Below, piece by piece: positions 1 to 8,788 of a stretch of 64,000 nt of DNA. A program made the translations under genes and the position numbers. The notes under the pieces are model-generated. The model did not search any database and was not told the origin of the DNA. It saw nothing but the letters and a program-made list of their open reading frames with translations. The stretch is taken from the NCBI GenBank assembly GCA_963793845.1, contig CAWCBG010000001.1:62001-126000 (forward strand), read 5' to 3'. This DNA is from CAWCBG01 sp963793845 (GTDB lineage: Bacteria > Acidobacteriota > Terriglobia > Terriglobales > Acidobacteriaceae). Every line of letters begins with the position of its first letter. The stretch's first letter is position 1.

Positions 1-338
1 GCGCGACGTCCACACGTTGAAGTCGTAGAAACGTTTCTGCCAAACCGGCCCGACATAATTGTGTTCCCGTCTGAGCCGCCGCGTGAAGCGCTCCTTCAAT
101 ACCTTCATGACCACCGAGGGGTCGCCCACCTCGGGCTCCGTGATGAGCAGGTGTAAATGCTCCGGCATCAGAACGTATCCGACGACCACGAAGCGATATC
201 GCCGCCGCACTTGTTCCAGTAGACACAGCAGCAGGTCCCGCCGCTCCCGAATACCTAGATGCGGCGGCGGCGGCAGCAACTACACGTTATGAAGTGCAGG
301 TCGTGCTTGCCGTAAAAGCGCTCCAAGCCTTGAGTCAC
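1..338 (-). pseudogene. REP-associated tyrosine transposase (RAYT, Y1_Tnp), frameshifted and cut by the window edge
   Basis: Read leftward from a GTG at 338, the conceptual protein begins VTQGLERFYGKHDLHFITCS and, after a frame change, gives the IS200/RAYT core motif MPEHLHLLI (the HUH-type His-x-His), then VWQKRFYDFNVWTSR at the window edge. These are standard positions of single-domain Y1 transposases that mobilise or maintain REP palindromes. The frame is broken at about 262-272, inside a run of GCC/CGC repeats where one base is missing or extra, so this is either a pseudogene or a consensus error. The gene continues beyond base 1. A perfect 12-bp hairpin (402-432) just upstream of its start fits a REP partner. 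Confidence 0.75.
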
Positions 339-401
339 AATTTCAAGGTAAGCAGAGGGACGATCACTGTCTGTGACCGAAGCCGGATACCGATGTGATC
401 A

Positions 402-432
402 CCCACTCATTCGAAACCCGCGAATGAGTGGG
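402..432. repeat. REP-like palindrome / possible hypB terminator
   Basis: Perfect 12-bp inverted repeat CCCACTCATTCG / CGAATGAGTGGG with a 7-nt loop. It lies between the RAYT start and the stop of hypB. Its position next to a RAYT gene suggests a REP element. It could also stop hypAB transcription, but no T-run follows on the minus strand. Confidence 0.5.
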
Positions 433-459
433 GCACCCAGCACCCGACAACTCATTACC

Positions 460-1134
460 TTACACCAGCACCGTCGCGCTCCGGCCTTTCGCTCGCCGCT
501 GCTCCAGCCAATTCATCCATCTATCCAATCCCTCACCCGTGGTGCTGGAGACATCGATAATCTCCATGTGAGGATGGACGCGGCGGGCGTTCTCGCGGGC
601 GATGTCGGCCTTGAAGGGCACGTAAGGTAGCAGGTCGATCTTGGTCAGCAGCATCAGCTCTGACTTAAAGAAGATGGAAGGATACTTGAGCGGCTTGTCT
701 TCGCCCTCGGTCGTGCTGAGCAGGACGATCTTGGCGTCCTCTCCTAGGTCATAGCTCGACGGGCACACCAGGTTGCCGACGTTCTCCACGATGAGCAGAT
801 CGAGATCTTCGAGCTTCCAGTCGGCAAGATGCTTCTCGATCATGCGCGCGTCGAGATGACAGGTTCCGCCAGTAATGATCTGCCTGACCGGGAAGCCGAA
901 CTTGGCCAGCCGCTGCGCGTCGTTCTCGGTTTGCAGATCGCCGACCAGCACCGCCACGCGCGTGCTCTTGTCGAGCCGGTCCAGGGTGCGCTCCAGCAGC
1001 GCGGTCTTGCCTGAGCCCGGCGAACTGATGAGGTTGACGCACAGCACTCCGCTCTGGCGATAGCGCTCGCGCAACTGTTCGGCCAGGATCTGGTTCTCGT
1101 TCAGGACCTTCTTCTCGACGGCAACTCGGTTCAT
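460..1134 (-). CDS. hypB: Hydrogenase/urease nickel incorporation GTPase HypB
   Basis: SIMIBI-class GTPase of about 224 residues that, with HypA, loads nickel into [NiFe]-hydrogenase large subunits in the cytoplasm. Visible motifs are the P-loop SSPGSGKTAL near residue 35, GDLQTENDA (switch), the conserved metal-site segment GGTCHLDA, CPSSYDLGED, and the G4-like LTKIDLL. There is no N-terminal CxxCGC or His-rich nickel-storage stretch, so this is the minimal form. The start is placed at ATG 1134 because it overlaps the hypA stop as ATGA, implying translational coupling. No hydrogenase structural genes or hypCDEF are visible in this window, so the client enzyme is encoded elsewhere. Confidence 0.95.
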   Translation of the reverse strand: MNRVAVEKKVLNENQILAEQLRERYRQSGVLCVNLISSPGSGKTALLERTLDRLDKSTRVAVLVGDLQTENDAQRLAKFGFPVRQIITGGTCHLDARMIEKHLADWKLEDLDLLIVENVGNLVCPSSYDLGEDAKIVLLSTTEGEDKPLKYPSIFFKSELMLLTKIDLLPYVPFKADIARENARRVHPHMEIIDVSSTTGEGLDRWMNWLEQRRAKGRSATVLV

Positions 1135-1475
1135 GTTTCCACTTCCATATATGCGATGTCGAGCTCTTCGCCGCTGATGCACTCAGTCATGAACTCGCCG
1201 CAGCTTGGGCACTGAGGATCGAAGTCGGCCATGCGGAATTCATTCTGACACTTCGGGCATCGCTGCACTCGCGGAACAGATTCCACGGCCAAGGTTAGAT
1301 GCTCCCACTCGGTGTCCTTGACGATCATCTCGAAGCCGAACTGCAAAGCGTCGACGTCGACCGCCGAGAGCTCGCCGATCTTGACGCCCACTTTGGTGAT
1401 GCGACCTTCGGGGCGCTTCTGCGCCTCCGCCTGCACGCTTTCGAGAATCGCGGAGGCGATGCCAAGTTCATGCAT
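1131..1475 (-). CDS. hypA: Hydrogenase maturation nickel metallochaperone HypA
   Basis: Small nickel/zinc protein (114 aa) that delivers Ni to HypB and the hydrogenase precursor. The start at 1475 gives the obligatory MHELGIA N-terminus, where Met1 and His2 bind nickel in the family; an upstream in-frame ATG (1487) would bury it and is rejected. The C-terminal half carries the structural zinc site CPKC ... CPSC. It is the first gene of a two-gene unit whose stop overlaps the hypB start by ATGA. The region upstream (1476-1789) is shared with the divergent kinase gene. Confidence 0.95.
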   Translation of the reverse strand: MHELGIASAILESVQAEAQKRPEGRITKVGVKIGELSAVDVDALQFGFEMIVKDTEWEHLTLAVESVPRVQRCPKCQNEFRMADFDPQCPSCGEFMTECISGEELDIAYMEVET

Positions 1476-1789
1476 GGTGAAGTGCAACCGTCAGCGCCAA
1501 CTATTGTCTCACCGAAAGCGGGGATCGGCGACCGGCGCGGGCAGCGACGGGGGTCCGCCTGGGTCAAAAACCCCTCAGAATTCGGGAGGGGGGTTGGCGA
1601 AGCCGAATGCCGGTTTTTCCACCAAGACGTTCGCCAACCCCGCGTGGTCGCCGGGTGACGGTTTGGGTACATTTTTTTGCCTTTTCAGGAAACATCTGGA
1701 CGCCGCCTTCGTCTATCACCGCGTAGGAGTACCTCGTCTGCGTCGTTGGGGTTTCGATGTAGCGTCCCATGGGGAGAAGGCAGTTCTCT
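1476..1789. other. Divergent intergenic region with a 12-bp perfect inverted repeat (1590-1641)
   Basis: About 310 bases between hypA (leftward) and the sensor kinase (rightward), so promoters for both should lie here. The clearest structure is a perfect inverted repeat GGGGTTGGCGAA (1590-1601) and TTCGCCAACCCC (1630-1641) separated by 28 bases. It could be a stem-loop or a two-site operator. No coding potential recognised. Confidence 0.4.
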
Positions 1790-2908
1790 ATGCTGAAGAA
1801 GTGGGGCCGCGTCTGGGTTATCGGCTTTGTTCTCTGGACTTTGCTGGCGCTCCTGAGCGCTGCGGGCGCACGCGTGTACTACGCGTCCATGGGCAGCCAG
1901 GAGAGCTGGACGATGCTGCTGGCGTGGAACCTGAGCATCTCGCTGGCCTGGTCGCTGCTCACGCCGTTTGTCTACGAGCTGTCCTGCCGGTTCACGTTCG
2001 ATCGGGCTGCGTGGAAGACAGCGCTGCCCGTCCATATTATTGCATCCATTGTAGTTAGCATCGTCGCTGCGATGCTGATCGTGCTCGCCGAGCCGCTGGT
2101 GATGTGGCATTCCACCGAACCGCGAGCGCCATTTTGGGCTCATACCTTCTCGCGCGCGCTGATGGATCTGCCGCGCTACTGGTACATCGTATTGATTACG
2201 CAGGCGATCGCCTACTACGGCAAGTATCGTGAGCGGGAACTGCAATCGTCGCAGCTCGAGGCTCAACTGGCCTATGCGCAGCTCGAAGTGCTGAAGATTC
2301 AGCTGGAGCCGCATTTCCTGTTCAACACGCTGAATTCCATCGCGGCGCTGGCGCGCAACGACGGCGAGGCCGCCGAGCACATGACGTTGCAGCTGGCCGA
2401 CCTGCTGCGCTCGTCGCTCGACTCGGTCGGCGTGCACGAAGTTCCGCTGAGTCGCGAGCTGCTGTTTCTGCAGAAGTACATCGACATTCAGCAAACGCGT
2501 TTCCGCGACCGGCTGCAGGTCGATCTCGATATCGATCCGCATTCGCTGGGCGCGCTGGTGCCCAACTTGATTCTGCAGCCGCTGGTGGAGAATGCCATCC
2601 GGCACGGTATTGGTCCGCGACGCACCCCGGGGCTGGTGCGGATTTCCACGCGGCGCGACGGCGACGAGTTGTGGATGGAGATTCGCGACGACGGCCTGGG
2701 ACTGACGCGCGGCAACGGCCATGTTCCGTCCGAAGGCGTCGGCCTGCGCAACACCCGCGCCCGCCTGCAACAGCTTTACAACGAAGACCACCGGCTGATC
2801 GTGGAAGACGCTCCGGGCGGCGGCTGCCGGGTCAGCATTCGCATTCCGTTCCGAAGATACGACGAAGAGGAGATAACCGCCGATGTCCATTCGAGTGTTG
2901 CTGAGTGA
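1790..2908 (+). CDS. LytS-type membrane sensor histidine kinase
   Basis: About 372 residues. The N-terminal ~150 residues hold several hydrophobic segments (likely four membrane spans). A His_kinase domain follows with QLEPHFLFNTLNS, the phosphoacceptor His near residue 175, then an HATPase domain with LVENAIRHG, DDGLGL and EGVGLRNTRARL. ATG 1790 is chosen over the in-frame ATG at 1769 because GGGGAGAAGG (1771-1780) sits at proper distance from it. The last 26 bases overlap the LytTR regulator, so the two form an operon and a two-component system. The signal sensed is unknown; there is no recognisable extracytoplasmic domain. Confidence 0.93.
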   Translation: MLKKWGRVWVIGFVLWTLLALLSAAGARVYYASMGSQESWTMLLAWNLSISLAWSLLTPFVYELSCRFTFDRAAWKTALPVHIIASIVVSIVAAMLIVLAEPLVMWHSTEPRAPFWAHTFSRALMDLPRYWYIVLITQAIAYYGKYRERELQSSQLEAQLAYAQLEVLKIQLEPHFLFNTLNSIAALARNDGEAAEHMTLQLADLLRSSLDSVGVHEVPLSRELLFLQKYIDIQQTRFRDRLQVDLDIDPHSLGALVPNLILQPLVENAIRHGIGPRRTPGLVRISTRRDGDELWMEIRDDGLGLTRGNGHVPSEGVGLRNTRARLQQLYNEDHRLIVEDAPGGGCRVSIRIPFRRYDEEEITADVHSSVAE

Positions 2909-3647
2909 TGACGAGTCGCTTGCGCGGGAGCGCCTGCGCGGCCTGCTGGAAGATGAGCCGGACCTGGAGATCGTGGCCGAGTGTGGCGACGGTAACAGCG
3001 CCATCGCGCTGATCAAGAAAGAGAAGCCGGACCTCGTCTTTCTCGACGTGCAGATGCCCGAGGTCGATGGCTTTGGCGTGGTATCCGCCTTGCAGCGCGA
3101 GGAACTGCCGCTCACCATCTTCGTGACTGCCTACGACCGCTACGCTATGAAGGCGTTCGAGGTGCACGCGCTCGACTACCTTCTGAAGCCCGTGGGCAAA
3201 GAGCGTCTCGGCGAAGCGCTGGGCCATGCGCGCAAGCAGCTCATGCATCCGTCGGAGACGATGTTCCAGCGGCGCGTGCTCGACATGCTGGCCGATCTCG
3301 AAGCGCGGCAGAAGTCGCCCGAGCGCATCATCATCAAAGCCGACGGCGAGATCGTCTGCCTGAAACCGCAGGAGATCGACTGGGCCGAGTCGGCGGGAAA
3401 CTATGTCTGCCTGCATGTTGGAGCGGCGACGCACATCCTGCGCGAGACCATCACCGCCCTGGAGAACCGGCTGGGGCCGCGCCAGTTTCTGCGCGTGCAC
3501 CGCTCGACGCTAGTCAACGTCGATCGCATCAAGACGCTGCGTCCGTCGCTGTATGGCGACTACGCCATCCTGCTGCGCGACGGCACCAAGCTGACCCTGA
3601 GCCGCGGCTTCCGCGAAAGCGTGCTGCGAAGATTAGGCACGGTGTAG
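2883..3647 (+). CDS. LytTR-family response regulator
   Basis: 254 residues. The N-terminal receiver domain has acidic pair DD near residues 9-10, phosphoacceptor Asp55 in VFLDVQMPEVDG, the switch Thr in FVTAYD, and LLKPVGKE. A C-terminal LytTR DNA-binding domain follows (IIIKADGEIVCL ... QFLRVHRSTLVNVDRI). It is the cognate partner of the overlapping upstream kinase. LytTR proteins of this type control nearby or distant promoters via paired direct repeats; none obvious was found here. The 347-base stretch after its stop contains only a weak stem-loop. Confidence 0.95.
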   Translation: MSIRVLLSDDESLARERLRGLLEDEPDLEIVAECGDGNSAIALIKKEKPDLVFLDVQMPEVDGFGVVSALQREELPLTIFVTAYDRYAMKAFEVHALDYLLKPVGKERLGEALGHARKQLMHPSETMFQRRVLDMLADLEARQKSPERIIIKADGEIVCLKPQEIDWAESAGNYVCLHVGAATHILRETITALENRLGPRQFLRVHRSTLVNVDRIKTLRPSLYGDYAILLRDGTKLTLSRGFRESVLRRLGTV

Positions 3648-3994
3648 CGGACAGACGGCTGGACGAAAATACCCGGATGGTGGTGTCCCCATCCGGATTT
3701 AAGTTGTTCCACGGGACAATTGCCAGTCTCAGTGTCTCAACTCTACTTTGGCGCCAGCGCGAGGTCGTGCCTTCCCAGCGGGACTCATTAGGATGAGCAG
3801 CGATTTGTCCCGTTCACGCCAGGGATCGCTTACGGATGCCGTCGCTCGACCGATAAGCCACACATCAACTTTCCACAAGCCGACTTCCCTAATCCGGGTC
3901 TCGTTTCAAATACTTCCGTATTGCCGACAATTCGTCCGCAGGGAGCTTGCAACTCCGCCCGACAGGCTTTAAGGCACCGCTGAAGCCCACATTC
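3648..3994. other. Intergenic region with weak terminator-like stem-loop (3673-3700)
   Basis: Between convergent genes. CCGGATGG (3673-3680) pairs with CCATCCGG (3689-3696) over an 8-nt loop and is followed only by ATTT, so it would be a poor Rho-independent terminator for the response regulator. The rest holds no gene I can support. Confidence 0.35.
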
Positions 3995-6900
3995 CTAGGG
4001 CTTGCAACCCTTGCTGCCGATTCCAGTAACGATAGGCAATGGCGCCTGTTGATTGGCGGTAAGTACTGCGTTGAAGGCAGCGATATCATGGTCGTTCAAC
4101 TGCTGCCAGTTCGCCAGGTCCTTGTCGAGGGCGTCGCAACTTTGTTGTGCCGATGACTGGACCGTGTCTGCCGGACGCGAGTCGGCGCTCTCCACGCTGA
4201 AGATGAGCCGGGCAAGGTCGCGGTTCACGGGGCCCAATCCCGGAGCGCTCTTGCTCCCCTTGTCGATGGCATCGATCTTCTTCTCGAAGGCGGCAACCGC
4301 ATCCTTGGTCTCTTTGGATTCAGACTGCTTCAAGGCGTCCGTCCGTTCAGTTAAAGTTTTACGCAACTTTGCGACCTGGTAAAAAGCGTCGGAACTCACC
4401 TGCATGCCTCGGCTAATGCGCTGCGCCAGATCGAGCTGGTCGGCCAGATCCGCCTGCGAAGCGGCCACGCGGGGATCGAGCTCTACGGTCAGCGTATGCC
4501 GCAGGGTTTGTCCGCCCACCCGCAGTTCTGCCGTGTACTGGCCTGGCACAACCAGCGGCCCGCGAGGTTGTTGGCGCGGCGTGAAGCCGGGCACGGCGTG
4601 ATCGGCCAATGTGTATTCCGTATACTCCAACAGCTCGCCGTAGTAACCGTAGGGAAGCGCCGGCGGCGGAGAATACCGGAGGTTCCACACAAAGCGATTG
4701 ACTCCCGCCTTCTTGGTCAGGGTGTCCTCGCCGGCAAACCAGTAGTCCGGTGCGTTGGCCGGAAGATACTCGGCCGGCTTCGCTGCGCTGGAGATTTTCG
4801 CCACCTCGCCGCCCTTGTCGTCATAGATGGTCAGCGTCAGCTCACCCGCCGGCGGCGTCTTGAGGTAGTAGTCGAGAATCGCCCCGTCGGGAGGGTTCTG
4901 GCCCGCAGGAGTTTCGATGGGGTAAGGCGTGTCCTGATAGTTCTCCCAACGCCAGCGCAGTGCAGTTGCTGGGGAGAATAGGTGCGCGTCAGCGGCGGTG
5001 ATCTTCTCATCGATCTCGCGCAGAGCAGTCACGTCATCGAGAATCCAGAGGGCGCGTCCAAAAGTGGAGATCACCAGGTCGTTGCCATGCACCTGGAGAT
5101 CGGTAATGGGAGTTGCCGGCAGGTTCAGAGAAAACGGCTGCCAGTGGTCGCCATCGTCCCAGGAGATAAACACGCCCGTATCGGTCCCGGCGTAGAGCAG
5201 GCCTTTCCGCTTGGGATCTTCGCGCACCACGCGCACCATTTCGTGCTCCGGGAACCCGTTGACGATCTTCTGCCATGACCGGCCGTAGTCATGGGTACGT
5301 ACGACATCGGGAGGGGTGGACTCGCGCGTCGCACCCACCGTCACGTAGGCGGTGGCTGGGTCATGATGTGAGGCTTCAACGTAGATGATCTGCACCGGGG
5401 CCGCCAATCCCGCCGGGGTGACGTCCTTCCAATTGACTCCGCCGTCGCGCGTGATGTGAACCAATCGGTTGCTGGTGCCTGCCCATATGACACCCGCTTG
5501 TACGGTTGAGGGAGCCAATGCGGTGATGGCCGGCGGACGCGGCTTGTCCGGGTCAGGTTTTTCCGGCTCCTCTTGCTCCCCATAACCGGTCAAGTCCGGA
5601 CTGATCTCCTGCCAACTTTTGCCGCCGTCGCGGGTCTTGAGCACGAACTGCATGCCCACATACAGCGTGGCATCGTCCTGCGGCGAAAACACCAGCGGCG
5701 GCATTTGCGAGGCGCGATACTTCTTGCCGCGCTCGAACACGGTCGCGACTTGGCCGGTCCGTTTGTCGAAACGCACTACCGTGCCGTACCACCCACCGCT
5801 GTAAACGAAGTTCGGATGTGCCGGGTCGGGAGTGAGGAATGCATACTCGAAGCCGCCGACGGAATACCAATCCTGCAGAAGGATCTCGCCATAGTCGCTG
5901 CGACTGAGCACGCCGGCTGTGCCACTGTCCTGCTGCGCAGCATAGACGCGATAGGGGAATAAATTATCGGTGGACACGTGGTAGAACTGTCCCGTCGGTT
6001 GGTTGTACCACGAGCTCCACGTCTTGCCGGCGTCCACCGTGATAACTGCTCCCTGGTCAACACCGAAAATCATGCGCGCGGGATCGTGGGGGTCGATCCA
6101 GGCCACGTGGTAATCGTCGCCGCTGGGCGCTCCGGCGAACGCCTCGAAAGTCTTTCCGCCGTCGCTGGAACGATACATCGAAGTCTGGGAGACGTAGAGC
6201 ACATCGGGATTCCGCGTATCGACGAAGACACGACTGAAGTATTCGCTGCCAATTACGCGAGGGTCCTTCGTGGACTGCTGCCAGGTCGAGCCCCCGTCAT
6301 CCGAGCGGTAAAACCCCTGCTCCACGATCGCGTACAGTCGGCGTCCACCGGTTCCGGGAGCGACCGCGATGCCGACCCTGCCGCGGGCCTTCTCAGGCAG
6401 CCCGCTGCTGGCAAGAGCAGTCCAGGTGGAACCTCCATCTACGGACTTCACGATGTCGGAAGTCGCTTCAATCGCTGAATCGCCCGATCCCGATGCAGGA
6501 TGATAGAGCACCGCATACAACTTACTTGGGTCGCCGGGATCAGAACACATATCGACCACGCCGATCGAGTCGTCAGCAGCGAACGTCTTGATCCAGGTCT
6601 TGCCGCCGTCGACGGTCTTGAAGATTCCGCGGTTCGCGGTCTTGGCCGAAGCCGGGATGGGCCGCCAGAGAACCGCAAATCCGAGGGAGTTTCCGCCGAC
6701 TACGGCCACATCGGGATTTTTCGGATCGACGATAATTGCCTGGAGAAAGGGCACGTCCTGCAACCCAATGTTGCTCCAGGTGACGCCGGCGTCGGTCGAT
6801 CGATAGACGCCGTTCCCCTTCGTCTGCTCGCCGGTTCCGACATAAATAACGTTCGAATCGGACGGAGCAACCGCCACCGCGCCGATCGACGCAACCCGTT

Positions 6901-7186
6901 CCTTGTCGAAAATCGGGCGCCAGACTTGCCCTCCGTCGGTCGTCTTCCAGACTCCGCCACCGGGGGTGCCGAAATAATAGGTGTTCGGGTCAGCCGCGCC
7001 GGCGACGGAAGTAACCCGACCAGCGCGAAACGGGCCGATCAACCTCCACTGCAGGCCGGAGAACAGCTGGCTGTCGATCGGTGCCTGGCTCGAAAGATTG
7101 ACCGGCATAACAGCTATGGCGGCGATGAATGCGAGAAAGAGCCGGAGGCGTGCTCCGCCCTGGACGGTTTTCATTCGGATTCCCAT
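3995..7186 (-). CDS. Secreted Asp-box (BNR/sortilin-like) repeat protein
   Basis: 1063 residues with an N-terminal signal peptide (hydrophobic LFLAFIAAIAV, cleavage near SSQA). Residues ~45-720 form a beta-propeller-type repeat region with at least ten Asp-box motifs such as KTTDGGQVW, RSTDAGVTW, KTVDGGKTW, KSVDGGSTW, RSDDGGSTW, RSSDGGKTF and KTRDGGKSW. This matches the large family annotated as glycosyl hydrolase BNR/VPS10-sortilin domain proteins, common in acidobacteria. The C-terminal ~300 residues hold a beta-sandwich-like segment and a helical, charged region. A catalytic function is not evident: Asp boxes are structural. A second in-frame ATG at 7174 is possible. It stands alone, with no operon partner. 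Confidence 0.85.
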   Translation of the reverse strand: MGIRMKTVQGGARLRLFLAFIAAIAVMPVNLSSQAPIDSQLFSGLQWRLIGPFRAGRVTSVAGAADPNTYYFGTPGGGVWKTTDGGQVWRPIFDKERVASIGAVAVAPSDSNVIYVGTGEQTKGNGVYRSTDAGVTWSNIGLQDVPFLQAIIVDPKNPDVAVVGGNSLGFAVLWRPIPASAKTANRGIFKTVDGGKTWIKTFAADDSIGVVDMCSDPGDPSKLYAVLYHPASGSGDSAIEATSDIVKSVDGGSTWTALASSGLPEKARGRVGIAVAPGTGGRRLYAIVEQGFYRSDDGGSTWQQSTKDPRVIGSEYFSRVFVDTRNPDVLYVSQTSMYRSSDGGKTFEAFAGAPSGDDYHVAWIDPHDPARMIFGVDQGAVITVDAGKTWSSWYNQPTGQFYHVSTDNLFPYRVYAAQQDSGTAGVLSRSDYGEILLQDWYSVGGFEYAFLTPDPAHPNFVYSGGWYGTVVRFDKRTGQVATVFERGKKYRASQMPPLVFSPQDDATLYVGMQFVLKTRDGGKSWQEISPDLTGYGEQEEPEKPDPDKPRPPAITALAPSTVQAGVIWAGTSNRLVHITRDGGVNWKDVTPAGLAAPVQIIYVEASHHDPATAYVTVGATRESTPPDVVRTHDYGRSWQKIVNGFPEHEMVRVVREDPKRKGLLYAGTDTGVFISWDDGDHWQPFSLNLPATPITDLQVHGNDLVISTFGRALWILDDVTALREIDEKITAADAHLFSPATALRWRWENYQDTPYPIETPAGQNPPDGAILDYYLKTPPAGELTLTIYDDKGGEVAKISSAAKPAEYLPANAPDYWFAGEDTLTKKAGVNRFVWNLRYSPPPALPYGYYGELLEYTEYTLADHAVPGFTPRQQPRGPLVVPGQYTAELRVGGQTLRHTLTVELDPRVAASQADLADQLDLAQRISRGMQVSSDAFYQVAKLRKTLTERTDALKQSESKETKDAVAAFEKKIDAIDKGSKSAPGLGPVNRDLARLIFSVESADSRPADTVQSSAQQSCDALDKDLANWQQLNDHDIAAFNAVLTANQQAPLPIVTGIGSKGCKP

Positions 7187-7526
7187 CGTCCGATCGCGCC
7201 CTGTTCTGGGTCGCGTCGTGGTGACATTTAGTCGGAACTACGCTAACACAATGTAATTCATACTCTGAGTATCTGAGAGCCGCCCCTGCCGGTGGGATCA
7301 GAAGCGACATGGCCTGTCACGACACCTAATGAAACATCCCTAAGCGGCGCGCACGGGGCAAATGAGAAGCCTTGCGACTGAGCCCAGTTGCGGCGCCGGC
7401 AGATACTGGATAGGATTGCCTCTCCCGATGAAATCATAAAGTATGGATCGGACTTGGTCCCTAGGCATTGCGCTGTGTGTCTAAGATTCCACGCGTCTCA
7501 CACCGACAAGAGAAGGGAAACAATAA
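7187..7526. other. Divergent intergenic region, no gene seen
   Basis: About 340 bases separating the Asp-box protein (leftward) from the choloylglycine-hydrolase family gene (rightward). It should hold both promoters. I see no convincing -35/-10 pair, repeat or RNA. Confidence 0.4.
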
Positions 7527-8633
7527 GTGACCCAACACCAAATGGTAAGAAAGTTCGTTTCGTGCGTGCTCGCCGGTTCGATGCTGTTAATAGGTGCCGC
7601 GCAATCGGCGCAGGCATGCACAGGCATCACCCTGACCGCGGCGGACGGCACAGTCGTTCACGCCCGAACCATGGAATTTGCCATCGATGTTCACTCCGAC
7701 GTGATCGTGGTTCCGCGCGGCTTTGCTCGGGTCGGGACCACGCCGGACCATCAGCCAGGGCTCAAGTGGAAGTCCAAATACGCCAGCGTCGGGGCCAATG
7801 GAGTGGGATTCCCGGTCATATTTGACGGGGTGAATGAGAAAGGTCTGGCCTCTGGCCTGTTCTACTTCCCCACCTCCGCCGGATACATGCCTTATACGGC
7901 TGCGGATGCAAGCAAGACCATGGCCCCGTGGGAATTGGGTTCATGGATGCTAGAGAACTTCGCCAGCGTCGAAGAGGTGAAAGCTAATATTGGTAACGTC
8001 GTCGTGCCGGCTGTCGTTTACGAGGGATGGGGCTTTGCTCCCGAGGTTCACTTCATCGTGAGTGACGCCTCCGGTAACAACATCGTGATCGAGTATGTCG
8101 GCGGCAAGCTCAAGGTCTATGACGACCCGCTGGGCGTGATCACCAACTCACCGACTTTCGATTGGCAAATGACCAATCTGCGCAACTATGTAAATTTTTC
8201 GATGACCAATGCTCCTCCGGTGAAACTGGGGTCGGTCACGCTCAAGCCGTTCGGCCAGGGCTCAGGGATGCTTGGGATGCCGGGAGATTTCACTCCACCG
8301 TCGCGCTTCGTTCGCGCCGTCGCTTTCAGCCAATCCGTTTTTCCCTCGAAGACCGGTGACGACGCTGTTCTCGAGGCATTCCATATCCTGAACCAGTTCG
8401 ACATTCCCAAAGGTGCGGCCCGCGAACATGAGAAGGACGAGCATGGCAATATCCTGGCCGACTATACGATTTGGACCGCCGCCAGCGACCTCAAGGCTAG
8501 GCGCTATTACTTCCGCACCTACGAGAACAGCCAGATCCGAATGGTTGACCTCACTAAGATGGATCCTAACGCCAAAGACGTCATCACTATCTCGATGAAG
8601 GGCGGAGAGGACATCAAATCGGTTACGCCGTGA
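7527..8633 (+). CDS. Exported choloylglycine hydrolase / penicillin V acylase family protein
   Basis: 368 residues. The signal peptide ends ...AAQSAQA, directly exposing Cys31 as the N-terminal nucleophile of an Ntn-hydrolase (ACTGITL). Other family positions are visible: Arg in HARTMEF, Asp/Asn region EKGLASGLFYF, and GVITNSPTFDWQ with the conserved Asn. The family cleaves linear amide bonds (bile-salt conjugates, penicillin V, N-acyl homoserine lactones); for a soil bacterium an acylase role is more likely than bile-salt hydrolysis, but the substrate is not deducible. The GTG start at 7527 has AGAAGGGA about 9 bases upstream. ATG 7542 would give the same mature protein. Confidence 0.88.
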   Translation: MTQHQMVRKFVSCVLAGSMLLIGAAQSAQACTGITLTAADGTVVHARTMEFAIDVHSDVIVVPRGFARVGTTPDHQPGLKWKSKYASVGANGVGFPVIFDGVNEKGLASGLFYFPTSAGYMPYTAADASKTMAPWELGSWMLENFASVEEVKANIGNVVVPAVVYEGWGFAPEVHFIVSDASGNNIVIEYVGGKLKVYDDPLGVITNSPTFDWQMTNLRNYVNFSMTNAPPVKLGSVTLKPFGQGSGMLGMPGDFTPPSRFVRAVAFSQSVFPSKTGDDAVLEAFHILNQFDIPKGAAREHEKDEHGNILADYTIWTAASDLKARRYYFRTYENSQIRMVDLTKMDPNAKDVITISMKGGEDIKSVTP

Positions 8634-8788
8634 ACGGCTGACGAATGGCAGACTGCCTTCGGCAACCGCTGAATCGGCCTGAGTTGTTTCGGAGGGGCCG
8701 CTACATTCCGATCTTGCGCGCAGTCGACGGGCTCACGCCACCCGATGGTGCCACTGTCAGTCTCGCGCGGGTACAGCCGCCAAACGAA

